From: Zantedeschia hybrid cultivar
Lineage: Eukaryota; Streptophyta; Magnoliopsida; Alismatales; Araceae
Assembly (NCBI GenBank): GCA_030544215.1
Contig: JARZZO010000014.1
Span: 34,749,734-34,813,733 of the forward strand
DNA length: 64,000 nt
Direction: 5' to 3'
In this document: in pieces, positions 33,805 to 43,800 of the stretch
How positions within the stretch are numbered: the first letter of the stretch is position 1
Layout of the letters: every line of letters starts with the position of its first letter
Translations under genes and position numbers: made by a program
The notes under the pieces: generated by a model
Told to the model about the DNA's origin: nothing
The model's input: the letters and a program-made list of their open reading frames with translations, nothing else
The model's database searches: none

Positions 33805-34261
33805 GAGCAGAACAATCTCGGAAGTTTTGCGCCTACCAACATGGGTATGGGCACTACACCTCAAAGTGTTATGATCTCAAGTGGGAGATCGAGAACCTTA
33901 TAAAGAGCGGGCACCTAAAGAGATACGTTGTCGATCCGGAGACCGACCAGCGGCGATGAGATCGGTCTCCACCTGCAACCGAGTGCGCTCTACAATCCCA
34001 GGCCGAACGCGTGATCCATGTAATCTACGAAGGATCGACCAGTGGAGAAGATAGCAACAAGAGGAGGCACAACTATGCCTCGGAGTCTCAGAAAGCTGCT
34101 TGGGAAGTCGCCTCAACCTCCCATAAACCCCTATCCAAGGAGCCAATCACCTTCACCGAAGCTGACCTGGAAGCGCTCGTGCTGCCTCACAACGATGCCT
34201 TGGTGATAGAGCCGAGGATTGCAGACTTTAAGGTAAAGAGAGTGTTTGCCGACAACAGCAG
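33805..34261 (+). pseudogene. Element D zinc knuckle and start of protease
   Basis: Reading on from the E insertion, one frame gives KFCAYQHGYGHYTSKC, a zinc knuckle in which the first histidine has shifted by one place, then LIKSGHLKRYV, the standard segment after it. From about 34140 comes ITFTEADLEALVLPHNDALV and the protease strand VKRVFADNSS, where D-N-S replaces the catalytic D-T/x-G. The first CCCAG duplication precedes it at 33800-33804. The solo LTR at 34262 interrupts the protease right after this motif. Confidence 0.8.
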
Positions 34262-35589
34262 TGTAGACATGCTAATTTTGACATCATTTTGAGTAAATTT
34301 CATATCATATAATAATGTCTCAGAATGGTCTGATATTTAATCATTAGTTAATTTTTATTAATCTTTTTAACTAATTATCTAAATAGTATCGGGTCAGACA
34401 GACATAATTTAAGTTAATTAATTAAATTGATTTTAACTCAAATTTTAATCAAATATGAAAAATTCTAAAAGACGTCGACATGTGTAGACGCCATTTAGAC
34501 TTTAATTACTATTTTGATATTTAAATTTAAATTCTAATTAATTTATTAATTAGTTAAAAGACGTCTGCCAATCACGACGCCATTTAGGTCTCTTAAACTG
34601 TTTGTCACTTTTTCCGGATGTTTATCCTTATCTTAATTAATCTAAAAGATGTCTCCCACGGACGACGCGTTTTAGATAATTACAGATAATGATAAAATAA
34701 TATGTGTTTATCTGTTTGTTAGCAGGATAAACTCTGAAATCCTTCATGTTAATCCATTAATAACCGTGGGTGTAAAAGTCTATAAATACCAAGCCCTTTG
34801 GTCATTGAAAAGTTAGTGATTAGTGATCTGAATGATTTCAGTGATAATAGTTATTATTTGATAGTTAGTGATTACTTGTGAAAAGTGGTGATCGGAGCAA
34901 AGAAATCTTGGCGACGACGTCCAGACGCTGAAGGATCGAGGTGCTGCTGCTTTTAGGAGTCTTCATTCGTTCCTCGTCCGTTCAAGATCCTTTCATGACT
35001 AAGACTTTCCAGGGGCCATCTAGCTTAGCTCCTAATTAATTTCTACATCCTTTTCACATTTTTCATCACATTAGCCTCACATTTTCATCACATCACTCCA
35101 TACAATACACACTCACCAGCATTCTTTCCCAATCCATATTTTGAGGGGTTTAAAAGACCACTCAACAAGTGAGTCCATTTGTTTAGTTGTATGTTCAGAA
35201 TTTCTACTAGAATAGATACTATTCTTGCTTCAGTTCCCATTGTTCTTTCTTTCTTTTCACTCTCTTGCAAGGTACACAAGGAGAACAAGAGGAGGAAATC
35301 AACAACGAACAACAAGGAATCTGCATGATCCTCAAAGTCCAATAAGCAGCCAAAGCAAGAACAAAGATAGAAAGGGCTCTCTTTCTTCAGCCGGCTGAAG
35401 GAGGGGAATCAAGGACTCGAACATCTCCCACATCCAAAACAGGTAGGCGATCAAACTTTTTCTTTTGGAACTTTTTAGTTAAAAGTTTTTGGCGATCACA
35501 TTCACTTAGTTTCTTTTTAATAGGTTTATTTGTCACATAATCAACATAATTTTTCATGATAATCACATACTCAATTTGAGCACTCACAA
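34262..35589 (+). mobile_element. Solo LTR of the B/C/E family inside element D protease
   Basis: It starts TGTAGACATG and ends GCACTCACA (1328 bp), flanked by AGCAG at 34257-34261 and 35590-35594. It is similar to the B LTR over its whole length but clearly diverged, and has its own version of the hairpin repeats. A CTATAAATACC box lies near 34780, at the position of the TATA box of B. Confidence 0.9.
34466..34675. repeat. Three GCGTC/GACGC-type hairpin repeats in the solo LTR
   Basis: Copies lie at about 34466-34498, 34555-34587 and 34642-34675. They occupy the same LTR positions as the first three copies in B, with different loops and partly different arms (for example GACGCCATTT here, GACGCTATTT in B). 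Confidence 0.75.
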
Positions 35590-35594
35590 GCAGC

Positions 35595-36852
35595 TCTCTT
35601 GATATTATTTTTCTTGATTGTTTTAAACAAATAGATCTAGAGATAAGGAGGCTGAGGAGGGTTCGAACGCCAATATATGGCTTCAGTGGCCAGCCCGTTA
35701 TGGCCGAAGGCATCATCACCTTCCCCTTAACTCTGGGGACATCGCCGAAGTCGGTCACTCACAAGATCGAGTTTACGGTGGTCGGCGTGCCGTCGGCGTA
35801 CAACGGCATCCTGGGGAGGGAGTCCCTAGGGAGGTTCCTTGCCGTCCCCTCGTCCTTACGTCAGAAGCTCAAATTCCCTATCCCTGACGGGGTCGGTGAG
35901 GAACACGGGAACCAGAACATCTCCAGGCAAACGTACCTAACTTCTACCAATGCTCAGCTGAAGAAGTCAATAATGATCGTCAGAGAGGTAACAGAAGACT
36001 TGGAGTGAAGCGCGCAACCTTCTAGAGCTGGCTACCATGAGGGTAGGGCTGACTGCAGACCAGGAGTTGAAGATAGAGGCGTCCTTGCTCGATCAGTCGA
36101 AGCTTCAGTATCAAGAGTTCTTGTCAAGGAACTTAGATGTTTTCGCTTGGGAAGGTACCCCTCCTCAAGGGGTTCCCCCGGAGGTTGCTGTGCTATCCCT
36201 GAAACTGTACTCGAGCCACCCTCCCATACAGCAGTGGAAGAGGCACCTTGCCTTTGACTGCCAGGAGGTCGTCAAAGAGCAAGTAAACCAGCTATTGGAG
36301 ACAGGCATAATCAGACACGCCCAATACCCCGCATGGGTTGCCAATGTTGTGTTAGTGAAGAAAGCTAATGGGAAGTGGCATATTTGTGTGTCGACTTTAC
36401 CGACCTCAATAAAGCCACCCCCAAGGATTGCTTCCCTTTGCCAAAGGTGGACCAGCTGATTGATGCTACTACCGGCCATGAATGCCTAAGCTTCCTAGAT
36501 GCCTTCTCCGGATACCACCAGATACAGATGAACAAGTCCAATGAGGAGCACACTACCTTTGTTACCGAGACCGGGTTATACTGCTACACCGGAATGCCCT
36601 TTGGATGTTCGATCGACTGATCGATCGAAACATGGAAGTCTATGTGGATGACATGCTGGTAAAGTCCACAAAAGCGGCCGACCACCTGGAGGACCTATGG
36701 AGACCTTCGACACACTAAGAAGATATAGCATGAAACAGAACCCTGCTAAGCGTGCCTTCGGGTCACGGCCGGAAAGTTTCTGGGTTTCATGGTGACCCAA
36801 CGAGGGATCGAAGCCAACCCCAATAAAATATCGGCCATCCTTTCCATTCACC
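35595..36852 (+). pseudogene. Element D protease C-terminus and reverse transcriptase
   Basis: The protease continues with IDLEIRRLRRVRTPIYGFSGQ...ITFPLTLGT and the A-Y-N-G-I-L-G-R flap region (35700-36008). A spacer with DVFAWEG leads into reverse transcriptase, with WVANVVLVKKANGKW, then CVDFTDLNKATPKD after a frameshift near 36380, LSFLDAFSGYHQI, and a deleted stretch before EVYVDDMLVKS. The sequence ends with NPNKISAILSIHP at about 36852. RIRE2-type elements continue with further polymerase sequence, but here gag of element C begins. Multiple shifts make it non-functional. Confidence 0.82.
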
Positions 36853-37683
36853 CGGCAACAACAACAACAGCTGCAGCAACAGCCGCAACGGCAATTGCAG
36901 TATCAGCCCCCACAACAGTAGTATCAGCAACAACAGCAGTACTAGCCGCGCGCACCGCCGGCATATCACAATGTACCTCCTCCTGCTGATTATAACCAGC
37001 AGAGAAGACCTCCAGGCCCGAAGAGAGCAGAATATCCAGTCCTTCCAGAGTCTTTAGCGGACATTTTCAGTGCTTTAATGGCAACCAATGCCTTGGTCCT
37101 GCCAAGAGAAAAGGCAATCTGGCCCCAAAATGCCGATACTTCTAGGTATTGTTATTTCCATAGACAACTTGGACACACCATAGACACATGCTTCCAATTC
37201 CGAGATTATATTCATGATCTCAACGAGCAGGGAAGCATTGACTGGGAAGAGATGAAAAAGTACATATCCACCTTAAAGGCGAGAAGACTACAATAGCAGT
37301 AGCAACAACAACAACCAAGAGCACCAGTGCAGGCAGCAGCGCCGCCAAACATGGGTATAATGCAAAACCCACTTCCGGAGCACCAAAACCAGAACCAAGT
37401 TGCCCCTATTTTGACAGATAGCCGGTATGAGGCTAATCGAGGGCAACAGTGGAAGATAGAGGACTCTTCCTCTATTTATTCAATGGGTAACACCCCGAGC
37501 ACCGCAGAACAACCACCACGCCGCACCATCCACATACCCAGACCACAGCCCATCACCATCACACCTATACGAACACCCGCATATCACTCACCCGCACCCA
37601 CTAACCTGTTACCACCGCCCACTTTCCTCAAACCCATTATCCTCCACGCCACTACGCCTCCATTAAACAACCCCACGCAGGCT
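36853..37683 (+). pseudogene. Element C gag fragment
   Basis: This runs from the Q-rich linker through LPESLADIFSALMATN and a zinc knuckle C-Y-F-H-R-Q-L-G-H-T-I-D-T-C (about 37150-37190) to the proline-rich linker. Two stops (36922 and 36943 region) and one at 37297 interrupt it. It ends in the duplicated AGGCT before B. Confidence 0.85.
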
Positions 37684-37872
37684 TGTAGACACGCTAATTT
37701 TGATATCATTTCGAGTAAATTTCATATCATATAATAATGCCTCAGAATGGTCTGATATTTAACCATTGATTAATTTTTATTAATATTTTTGAGTGTCGGG
37801 TTGAACAGACATGTTTTAAGTTAATCAATTGAATTGATTTTAGCTCAAATTTCAGTTAAAATATGAAGAATC

Positions 37873-38172
37873 CTAAAAGGCGTCGACCCTTCTGGACGCT
37901 ATTTAGAGTTTATTCGTACTTTAACATTTAAATTTGAATTTTAATTAATTGATTTGTTAGCTAAAAGGCGTCTGTGATGGTCGACGCGTTTTAGGTTTCC
38001 TAAGCTATTTCAACTTCTCTTCCGGATGTTTATCCTTATCTTAATTAGTGTAAAAGACGTCTACCCATGTGGACGCGTTTTAGCTAATAAAGATAAAGAT
38101 AAGTTTTCCCGGATATTTATCCTTATCTTAATTTAATCTGAAAGGCGTCATCCAAGGTGGACGCGTTTTAGA
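37873..38172. repeat. Four GCGTC/GACGC hairpin repeats in the B 5' LTR
   Basis: Copies lie at 37873-37906, 37961-37994, 38051-38083 and 38140-38172, spaced close to 90 bp apart. All have CTAAAAGG/TAAAAGA-type 5' arms and mostly GACGCGTTTTAG 3' arms. The same four recur in the 3' LTR at about 51425-51725. A decayed copy may precede them near 37792. Confidence 0.85.
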
Positions 38173-38269
38173 TAATTACAGATAAAGATGAATTAATCAG
38201 TAATTATCTGTCGATTAAGGTGGATAAATCCTAAATTTTTCTATGTTAATCGCGAACGCAGAAAATGCC

Positions 38270-38277
38270 TATAAATA
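38270..38277 (+). promoter_or_regulatory. TATA box of the B LTR promoter
   Basis: TATAAATA lies about 590 bp into the LTR and at the same place in the 3' copy (near 51822). It sits downstream of the four hairpins, so those are in the promoter-upstream U3 region. Confidence 0.75.
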
Positions 38278-39021
38278 CCTTGCATCTCAAGGAGTTAAAA
38301 AAAAAAAAAAAAAGAGGAGAGAGAGAATTATTGAGCCACTGCGTTATAGCGATTTGGAGATCGAAGCAACCACGTCGGAACGCCGGAGCGCTGCCATTTC
38401 CAGAAGTCGGCATCCCTCTTCAAGATCTTCATCCATTCAAGGCTCCAACTGGACTGGGCATAAGTTTTCATTTCTGAATTTCAATTACATCCTTTATTAG
38501 TTTCATTCTCATAATCACTTCATGCAACACACACCACATCATTAATTTTCCAAAACCATCTGTTCTAAAGGGGTTTCAAAGCCATTTAAACAAGTGAGTT
38601 GCTGTTTAAACATGTTTATAATCATGGTTAGCTTTGATATTATTTCTATTTAGATTCTCATCAGTATTTCTTCTTTATTTTTCTGTTTCTCTGTCTCTGC
38701 TGCATTCAACAACAACAACAAGAAATCAAAAGGGGGAAATCAAGCACAAAGCCAGGAGAACTTCTGGACGATCCTCAACATTCAACAGCAAGAACAAAAG
38801 AACAAGAAAGGGCTCTCTTTCTTCAGCCGGCTGAAGGAGGGGAGCCAAGGACTCATTCTTCCGCGTTTAAACAGGTAGGCGATCAAACCTCTTTTGAAGC
38901 TTTTTAGTTAAAAGTTTCTGGCGATCACTGCACTTTAGTTTCTGTTTTTTTTAATAGGTAAATTTACCCTAAACAACATAGTTTTTCACATTAATCACAC
39001 GAGCAATTTTCAGCACCTACA

Positions 39022-40164
39022 GCTCTTTTTGGCGATCACGGTGGGACTTGGTCTCGCCGTCTTTTAATTTCTTTTGTTCTTGCTATTATCATACCGGGCA
39101 CCCACGGTGCACCATTTGTGTCTTTCGACACGTCCTCACCAATTGGTGAGTGTTTAGTTTGATTAATTTCCATCGTGCACCACGTGCACACCCCAGTGGC
39201 AAGATCTTGCCTCCCCTTGATTAGTTCAAAAAACTGTTTTCTGTGATAAAATGATGTGTGATTGCGTGATTTCTTAGTTGTTTAGTTAGTAAATCATCCT
39301 GTTTAAAATCTGAAACTAAAAATCTTTGCATGAGTCGATTGTTTACTGCATTTTTCCCTGTTTAAGGAGGATTCGACCCAGAAAATACTTCTGGAAATAT
39401 GTTTCTGCGAACTAAAAAGCGTCCAGGAACAGCGACGCGTTTCAGAACCGCGTCAGCACACCTAGACGCTTTTTAGCCTCCAGACTTTCTCTGTCGTTTA
39501 CATCTGTTTCTGCGAAATAATTAAGTTCTGTGTTGAATAGCGTCGACAATAATCGACGCGATTCAGACAGTTTTTAGTTATTTTCCAGGCTTTCTCTGCT
39601 GTTTGCATCTGTTCTCTGCGAAAGAATTAAGTTCTGTTTTGAATAGCGTCGACTATAATCGACGCGATTCAGACAGTTTCTTAATTATTTTTCAGTTTCC
39701 AGATTTCTGTGTTGAGTGCTAGCTACCCATTACTTTATTAAGCATTAGAGGCCATCCAGGTCGCAGGGCATATGCATTGAGGCTAAAACCCTCCTCTTCT
39801 TAGGAACACATTACTCGACGTCAGCAACTCTCTCTGATTAGGTTGGTCCCTTGATCAGACTAGAGAAGTTGACGTTGAGACCTCCATAAGTCCCCAAAAT
39901 CAAAGTATCCCTCCTTGATCATCGGGCTGGTTGTACCAATTGAAGTCCCGGCTAGATTCCGAAAGCGTTGTGAGAGAGAACTCTAGAGAATAACGGTGGA
40001 AACTGAACTGAAACTAGGATCCTTCCCTGAGTGAAATTGTGGTTTAATCCAATTCAAATAACTCAACAAGGAATCCTAAAATCACGTTAAGCATCCACTT
40101 GTTTGATTAATCTCTGCACAACTTGTTTGATTAAATTTTTGAAAAAAAAAGAGAATCTAATATC
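39022..40164 (+). other. Primer site and untranslated leader of element B
   Basis: TGGCGATCACGGTGGGAC starts 8 bases after the LTR and is the likely primer site. The 1.1-kb leader has short open stretches only. It carries four hairpin repeats at 39412-39674 and a segment (39740-39960) that is conserved in the E leader. Confidence 0.7.
39412..39674. repeat. Four GCGTC/GACGC hairpin repeats in the B leader
   Basis: The first two (39412-39446, 39447-39477) abut. The last two (39533-39568, 39639-39674) are near-identical, GAATAGCGTCGAC...GTCGACGCGATTC type with ATAATC-like loops, and lie within a duplicated roughly 106-bp segment of the leader. Confidence 0.85.
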
Positions 40165-40839
40165 ATGTTGCTGCGATCAGGCAGAGATTTGAGTATGGCC
40201 CAAGTCGCCATTATCAACTACGAGGGAGATGCTAATGCCCCTCGCGATTCAGATTTCAATTATGAGAACGGGAGAGATGCTGATGCCTCCCGTAATTCTG
40301 TCCCCATTCCAGTTCGACATGACGGGAATGTCCGAACTCCTCTTTTTCATCCGCACGATCAATATCATGATCTTCCTCCGCATGAATATGCGATTCCTAA
40401 TCCCGATCTTGAGGGGGACATGAATCATCATGATCCCTCACCCTCCGATCCTATGGATCTCGTCAATGCTCTGGGAGTTCTTGCCTCCCGACTGGACCCT
40501 GAGCAGTTCGAGGCGATCCAGTCTATCTTGAAGGGAAAGGCACCCATGCAGCCTGCTGAGCCGAACCCTATGGCTCCCCCCGTTGTTCCTCAACAACCTC
40601 CTCCTCCTCCTCATATCCATCAGGCCATGGAAGGCCTTCATCTTACTTCTCGGCCAACTGGACCACAACTTTCATCATCCAGGCAACCGGCTAGACCGCA
40701 AACGCCTATTTATCAAAATGCCTCGGGCATGGCGGAAGCTCTGCCGGACCTCATCCTTATTATCCTCCTTGTCCAACGTACTCTAGGCAGCAGGCCTATC
40801 AGGTACTTCCACCTCCTCCTCCTCCCCAGGCAGATCTGA
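40165..40839 (+). CDS. Element B gag, N-terminal part, cut by a one-base deletion
   Basis: The frame starts at ATG 40165 (MLLRSGRDLS) after the leader. It has acidic YEGDANAPR-type repeats, a QFEAIQSILKGKAPM motif and a proline-rich stretch, all also found in E. At about 40727-40731 B reads GCCTCGGGCAT where E reads GCCTTTGGGCAT, one base longer. After this point the frame runs into nonsense and stops at 40839, while the true gag frame continues in the ORF that follows. The part upstream of the deletion is about 189 residues. This is a probable inactivating lesion, though a single-base change could also be an assembly error. Confidence 0.8.
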   Translation: MLLRSGRDLSMAQVAIINYEGDANAPRDSDFNYENGRDADASRNSVPIPVRHDGNVRTPLFHPHDQYHDLPPHEYAIPNPDLEGDMNHHDPSPSDPMDLVNALGVLASRLDPEQFEAIQSILKGKAPMQPAEPNPMAPPVVPQQPPPPPHIHQAMEGLHLTSRPTGPQLSSSRQPARPQTPIYQNASGMAEALPDLILIILLVQRTLGSRPIRYFHLLLLPRQI

Positions 40840-40850
40840 CCACACAGACG

Positions 40851-43800
40851 TTGCTGGCCAAGATGGAGCGCATGGATGAGCAGTTCAACAATCTCCAGAA
40901 GATGATGGGGGTTAAAGCTGTGCCAGAAATCAATTTACCGAGCCTGCCAGTGTTCCATCTGCCACCCTCTGAAATGCCAGTGTATCGAAAGTATAACGGT
41001 ACTGGTAACCCCTTCACGCACCTGAAGGAGTTCATGTACGAATCCTCTTTCTGGCAGAATGATAAGAGGTCGTTGGCTTTCTTGTTCAGGAGATCCCTAG
41101 AGGGACCAGCCCTCGAGTGGTTCTTTTATCTGGAACCATCCGAAGTAGAGGATTACAGTATCGTTTCACGCAAATTTATCCAACGATACCAGGACAGAAT
41201 TGCACCCTCCTTGTCTATCACGGACCTCATTGCAGAAAAGATGAAACCGGATGAGGAGTTTGTCAGTTTTGCTGACAGGTGGCGAGGCCTGGCTGAAAAA
41301 GTGAAAGATCACTTGTCCGAATCTGAACAAGTGAAAATGTTAATTTCTAACGCCACGCCCCAGTTCAAGCTAGTCCTCTCCTTGAACAATTTGACTAATA
41401 TGGCAGAGCTCTATGAAAGAGCACGGTACTGCCAGAATGCTTTCAAGGACGCTACGTTCTCTAGCGTCTTTGATCCTCACAGACCTAACAGGCCTCCACC
41501 TCGGAAGCCTGCCGTGCCGAATTCTCCCAGCACAGGTCCGACTACTGAGGGCACGCTCTCTCACGAGCAGGTCAGTACCATGAACAATAACTCTCCCCAG
41601 TTTGTGAGGAACCAGCAGCAGTACCAGAGGCCACCACAGCCGAGCCAACAGGGGTACAGGCAGCAGCAGAACCCCCATTACCAACAGCAGTACCAGCGGC
41701 CCCAGCAGCCGAATCAGAACCAGCAACAGCTACAGCAACAGCCGCAACGGCAACAGCAGTATCAGCAGCAGTATCAGCAGCAGCAACAGCCACAGTACCA
41801 GCCGCGTGCACCGCCGGCGTACCACAATGTCCCTCGTCCTGGTGACTACAACCAACAGAGGAGACCTCCAGGCCCGAAAAGGGCAGAGTACCCGGCCCTC
41901 CCAGAATCCTTGGCGGATATCTTCAGCGCTTTAATGGCAGCCAATGCCTTAGTTTTGCCGAGGGAGAAGGCCGTCTGGCCTCAAAATACCAATACGTCCA
42001 GGTATTGCTACTTTCACAGGCAACCTGGGCATACCATTGACACCTGCTTTCAGTTCAGAGTTTATATTCATGATCTCAATGAGCATGGCGGCATAGACTG
42101 GGAGGAGATGGAGAAGTACATAACTGCCCTGAAGGCGAGAAGACCGCAGCAGCAGCAGCAAGCAAGACCACCGGCACAAGCAGTAGCATCACCCAACATG
42201 GGCATAGTGCAGAATCCACTCCCGGAGCACCAGAACCAAAACCAGGTTGCTCCCATCTTGACGAACAGCCAGTCTGAGGCTGGTCGTGGGCAGCAGTGGA
42301 GAGTAGAGGACTCTTCCTCTCTTTGTTCAACGGGTCACGTTCAAAGTACCGCAGAGCGACCACCACGCCGCACCATCCACATACCAAGGCCACAACCCGT
42401 TACTATCACCCCTATACCCACACCTACATATCACTCACCCATGCCCAATAACCCATTACCACTACCCGCCTTCCTTAGACCCATTACACCCCGCACCACT
42501 ACGCCTCCATCATATAACCCTCTGCAAACCAATAACGCGCCCCTTCTACCATCCAGGCCATTATTACGCATACCATTTCCTACTTCACCCGCTACCATCA
42601 CCACCTACCCAGATATGCCTTTACCATCTAGACCGCTATTACGCGTACCATTCCCCACTTCCCCAACCACTTACCCATCCACTATCCAACCCTCTAGGCC
42701 TTTAATCCGCACCGCGCCATCACCACCTAGCTGTACGCCATCACCTACCTACCAACCCTCTGCGCCATCTGCACCATCCAACCCTGCGGTACTTAAGGTG
42801 TCACCCGGATCCTCCACGGTTGAGGAACACGCGCTCCGGAGTGGAAGGATTTTCAACAAGGTCTTTCCTCAGTCCACAGTCAGAGACGGCCCATCACAGC
42901 CGACTGAGGAAGCCCACAATGAAGAGAGTGCACCTGGCACTCAATATGACTTGTTGAAACACCTGGATCGGACACCGGCACGGATCACTATACTCGAACT
43001 GATCAAAAGGTCCAAGAGTCACCAAGAAGCTTTGATGGAATATCTGCAGAAAGTGATGGTCAATGAAGACGTGCGGGTAGAGAAAATTGCAGCACTACTA
43101 GTTCCTCAGGGGGATCAGCCCTCTATAACATTTCGTACATCGGAACTAGCACCGCCAGCAGCCAGAAGCATGGCTCTGAGTATCACGGTCAACATCTGTA
43201 AGAAGGCCGTGGATGCATGCCTGGTCGACACAGGGGCTTCGATCAATGTTCTACCTCCGAAGACCCTGGAGTTATGCGGTGTGCCCAAAGAGAAATGGCT
43301 GCCCAGCCCCATCTCAGTAACAGCATATGACAATTCTACCCGTTCCCCTCTGGGAATGGTCTATTTAAAGGTGGAGCTGGGCCCTGTAAGTCATGCAGAG
43401 GTCGAATTTCACATCTTGGAAATCGACCCTTCCATAAATGCCATTTTAGGTCGTCCTTATATTAAAACTCTCGAGGCGATTCCCTCTACGAATCATCAAT
43501 GCCTCAAATTTCCTTACAAAGGACGAATAATTAAAGTAACGAGCATGCCGATCCTTGCTGCTGCTCATACCTTGAACATTAAATCTGCTGTTCTACCTGG
43601 CCGACAACCTTTTCTGTCGGTATTACAGGTCTACCGTCCAGTGGCTGATCCTCTGAAAGCCGCTACTATTTCTCCATACCCATTAAATGCTATCAAAAGG
43701 GGGAAATGCATGAGTACCCCAGGATGGAGGATTATGATGAAGAACGGCTACGAGCCTGGGAAAGGTCTGGGCACACAATTGCAAGGCAGGACCACTCCTG

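Larger units (their letters stand above)
7594..36852 (+). mobile_element. Element D: RIRE2-like Ty3/gypsy (Tat clade), decayed and split by later insertions
   Basis: D pieces are 7594-9692 (LTR, gag), 33805-34261 (zinc knuckle, start of protease) and 35595-36852 (protease, reverse transcriptase). The gaps are filled by element E and a solo LTR. Each of those insertions is bordered by a perfect 5-bp duplication, so the D reading frame can be followed across them. D stops abruptly at about 36852 inside reverse transcriptase, where unrelated gag sequence of element C begins. No 3' LTR of D is in the window. The frames carry many stops and shifts, so D is the oldest layer. Confidence 0.8.
37684..39021 (+). 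repeat. 5' LTR of element B
   Basis: It starts TGTAGACACG and ends CAGCACCTACA. Four hairpin repeats lie in the upstream half (U3) before the TATA box. An A-run of about 16 follows the TATA box. Confidence 0.95.
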
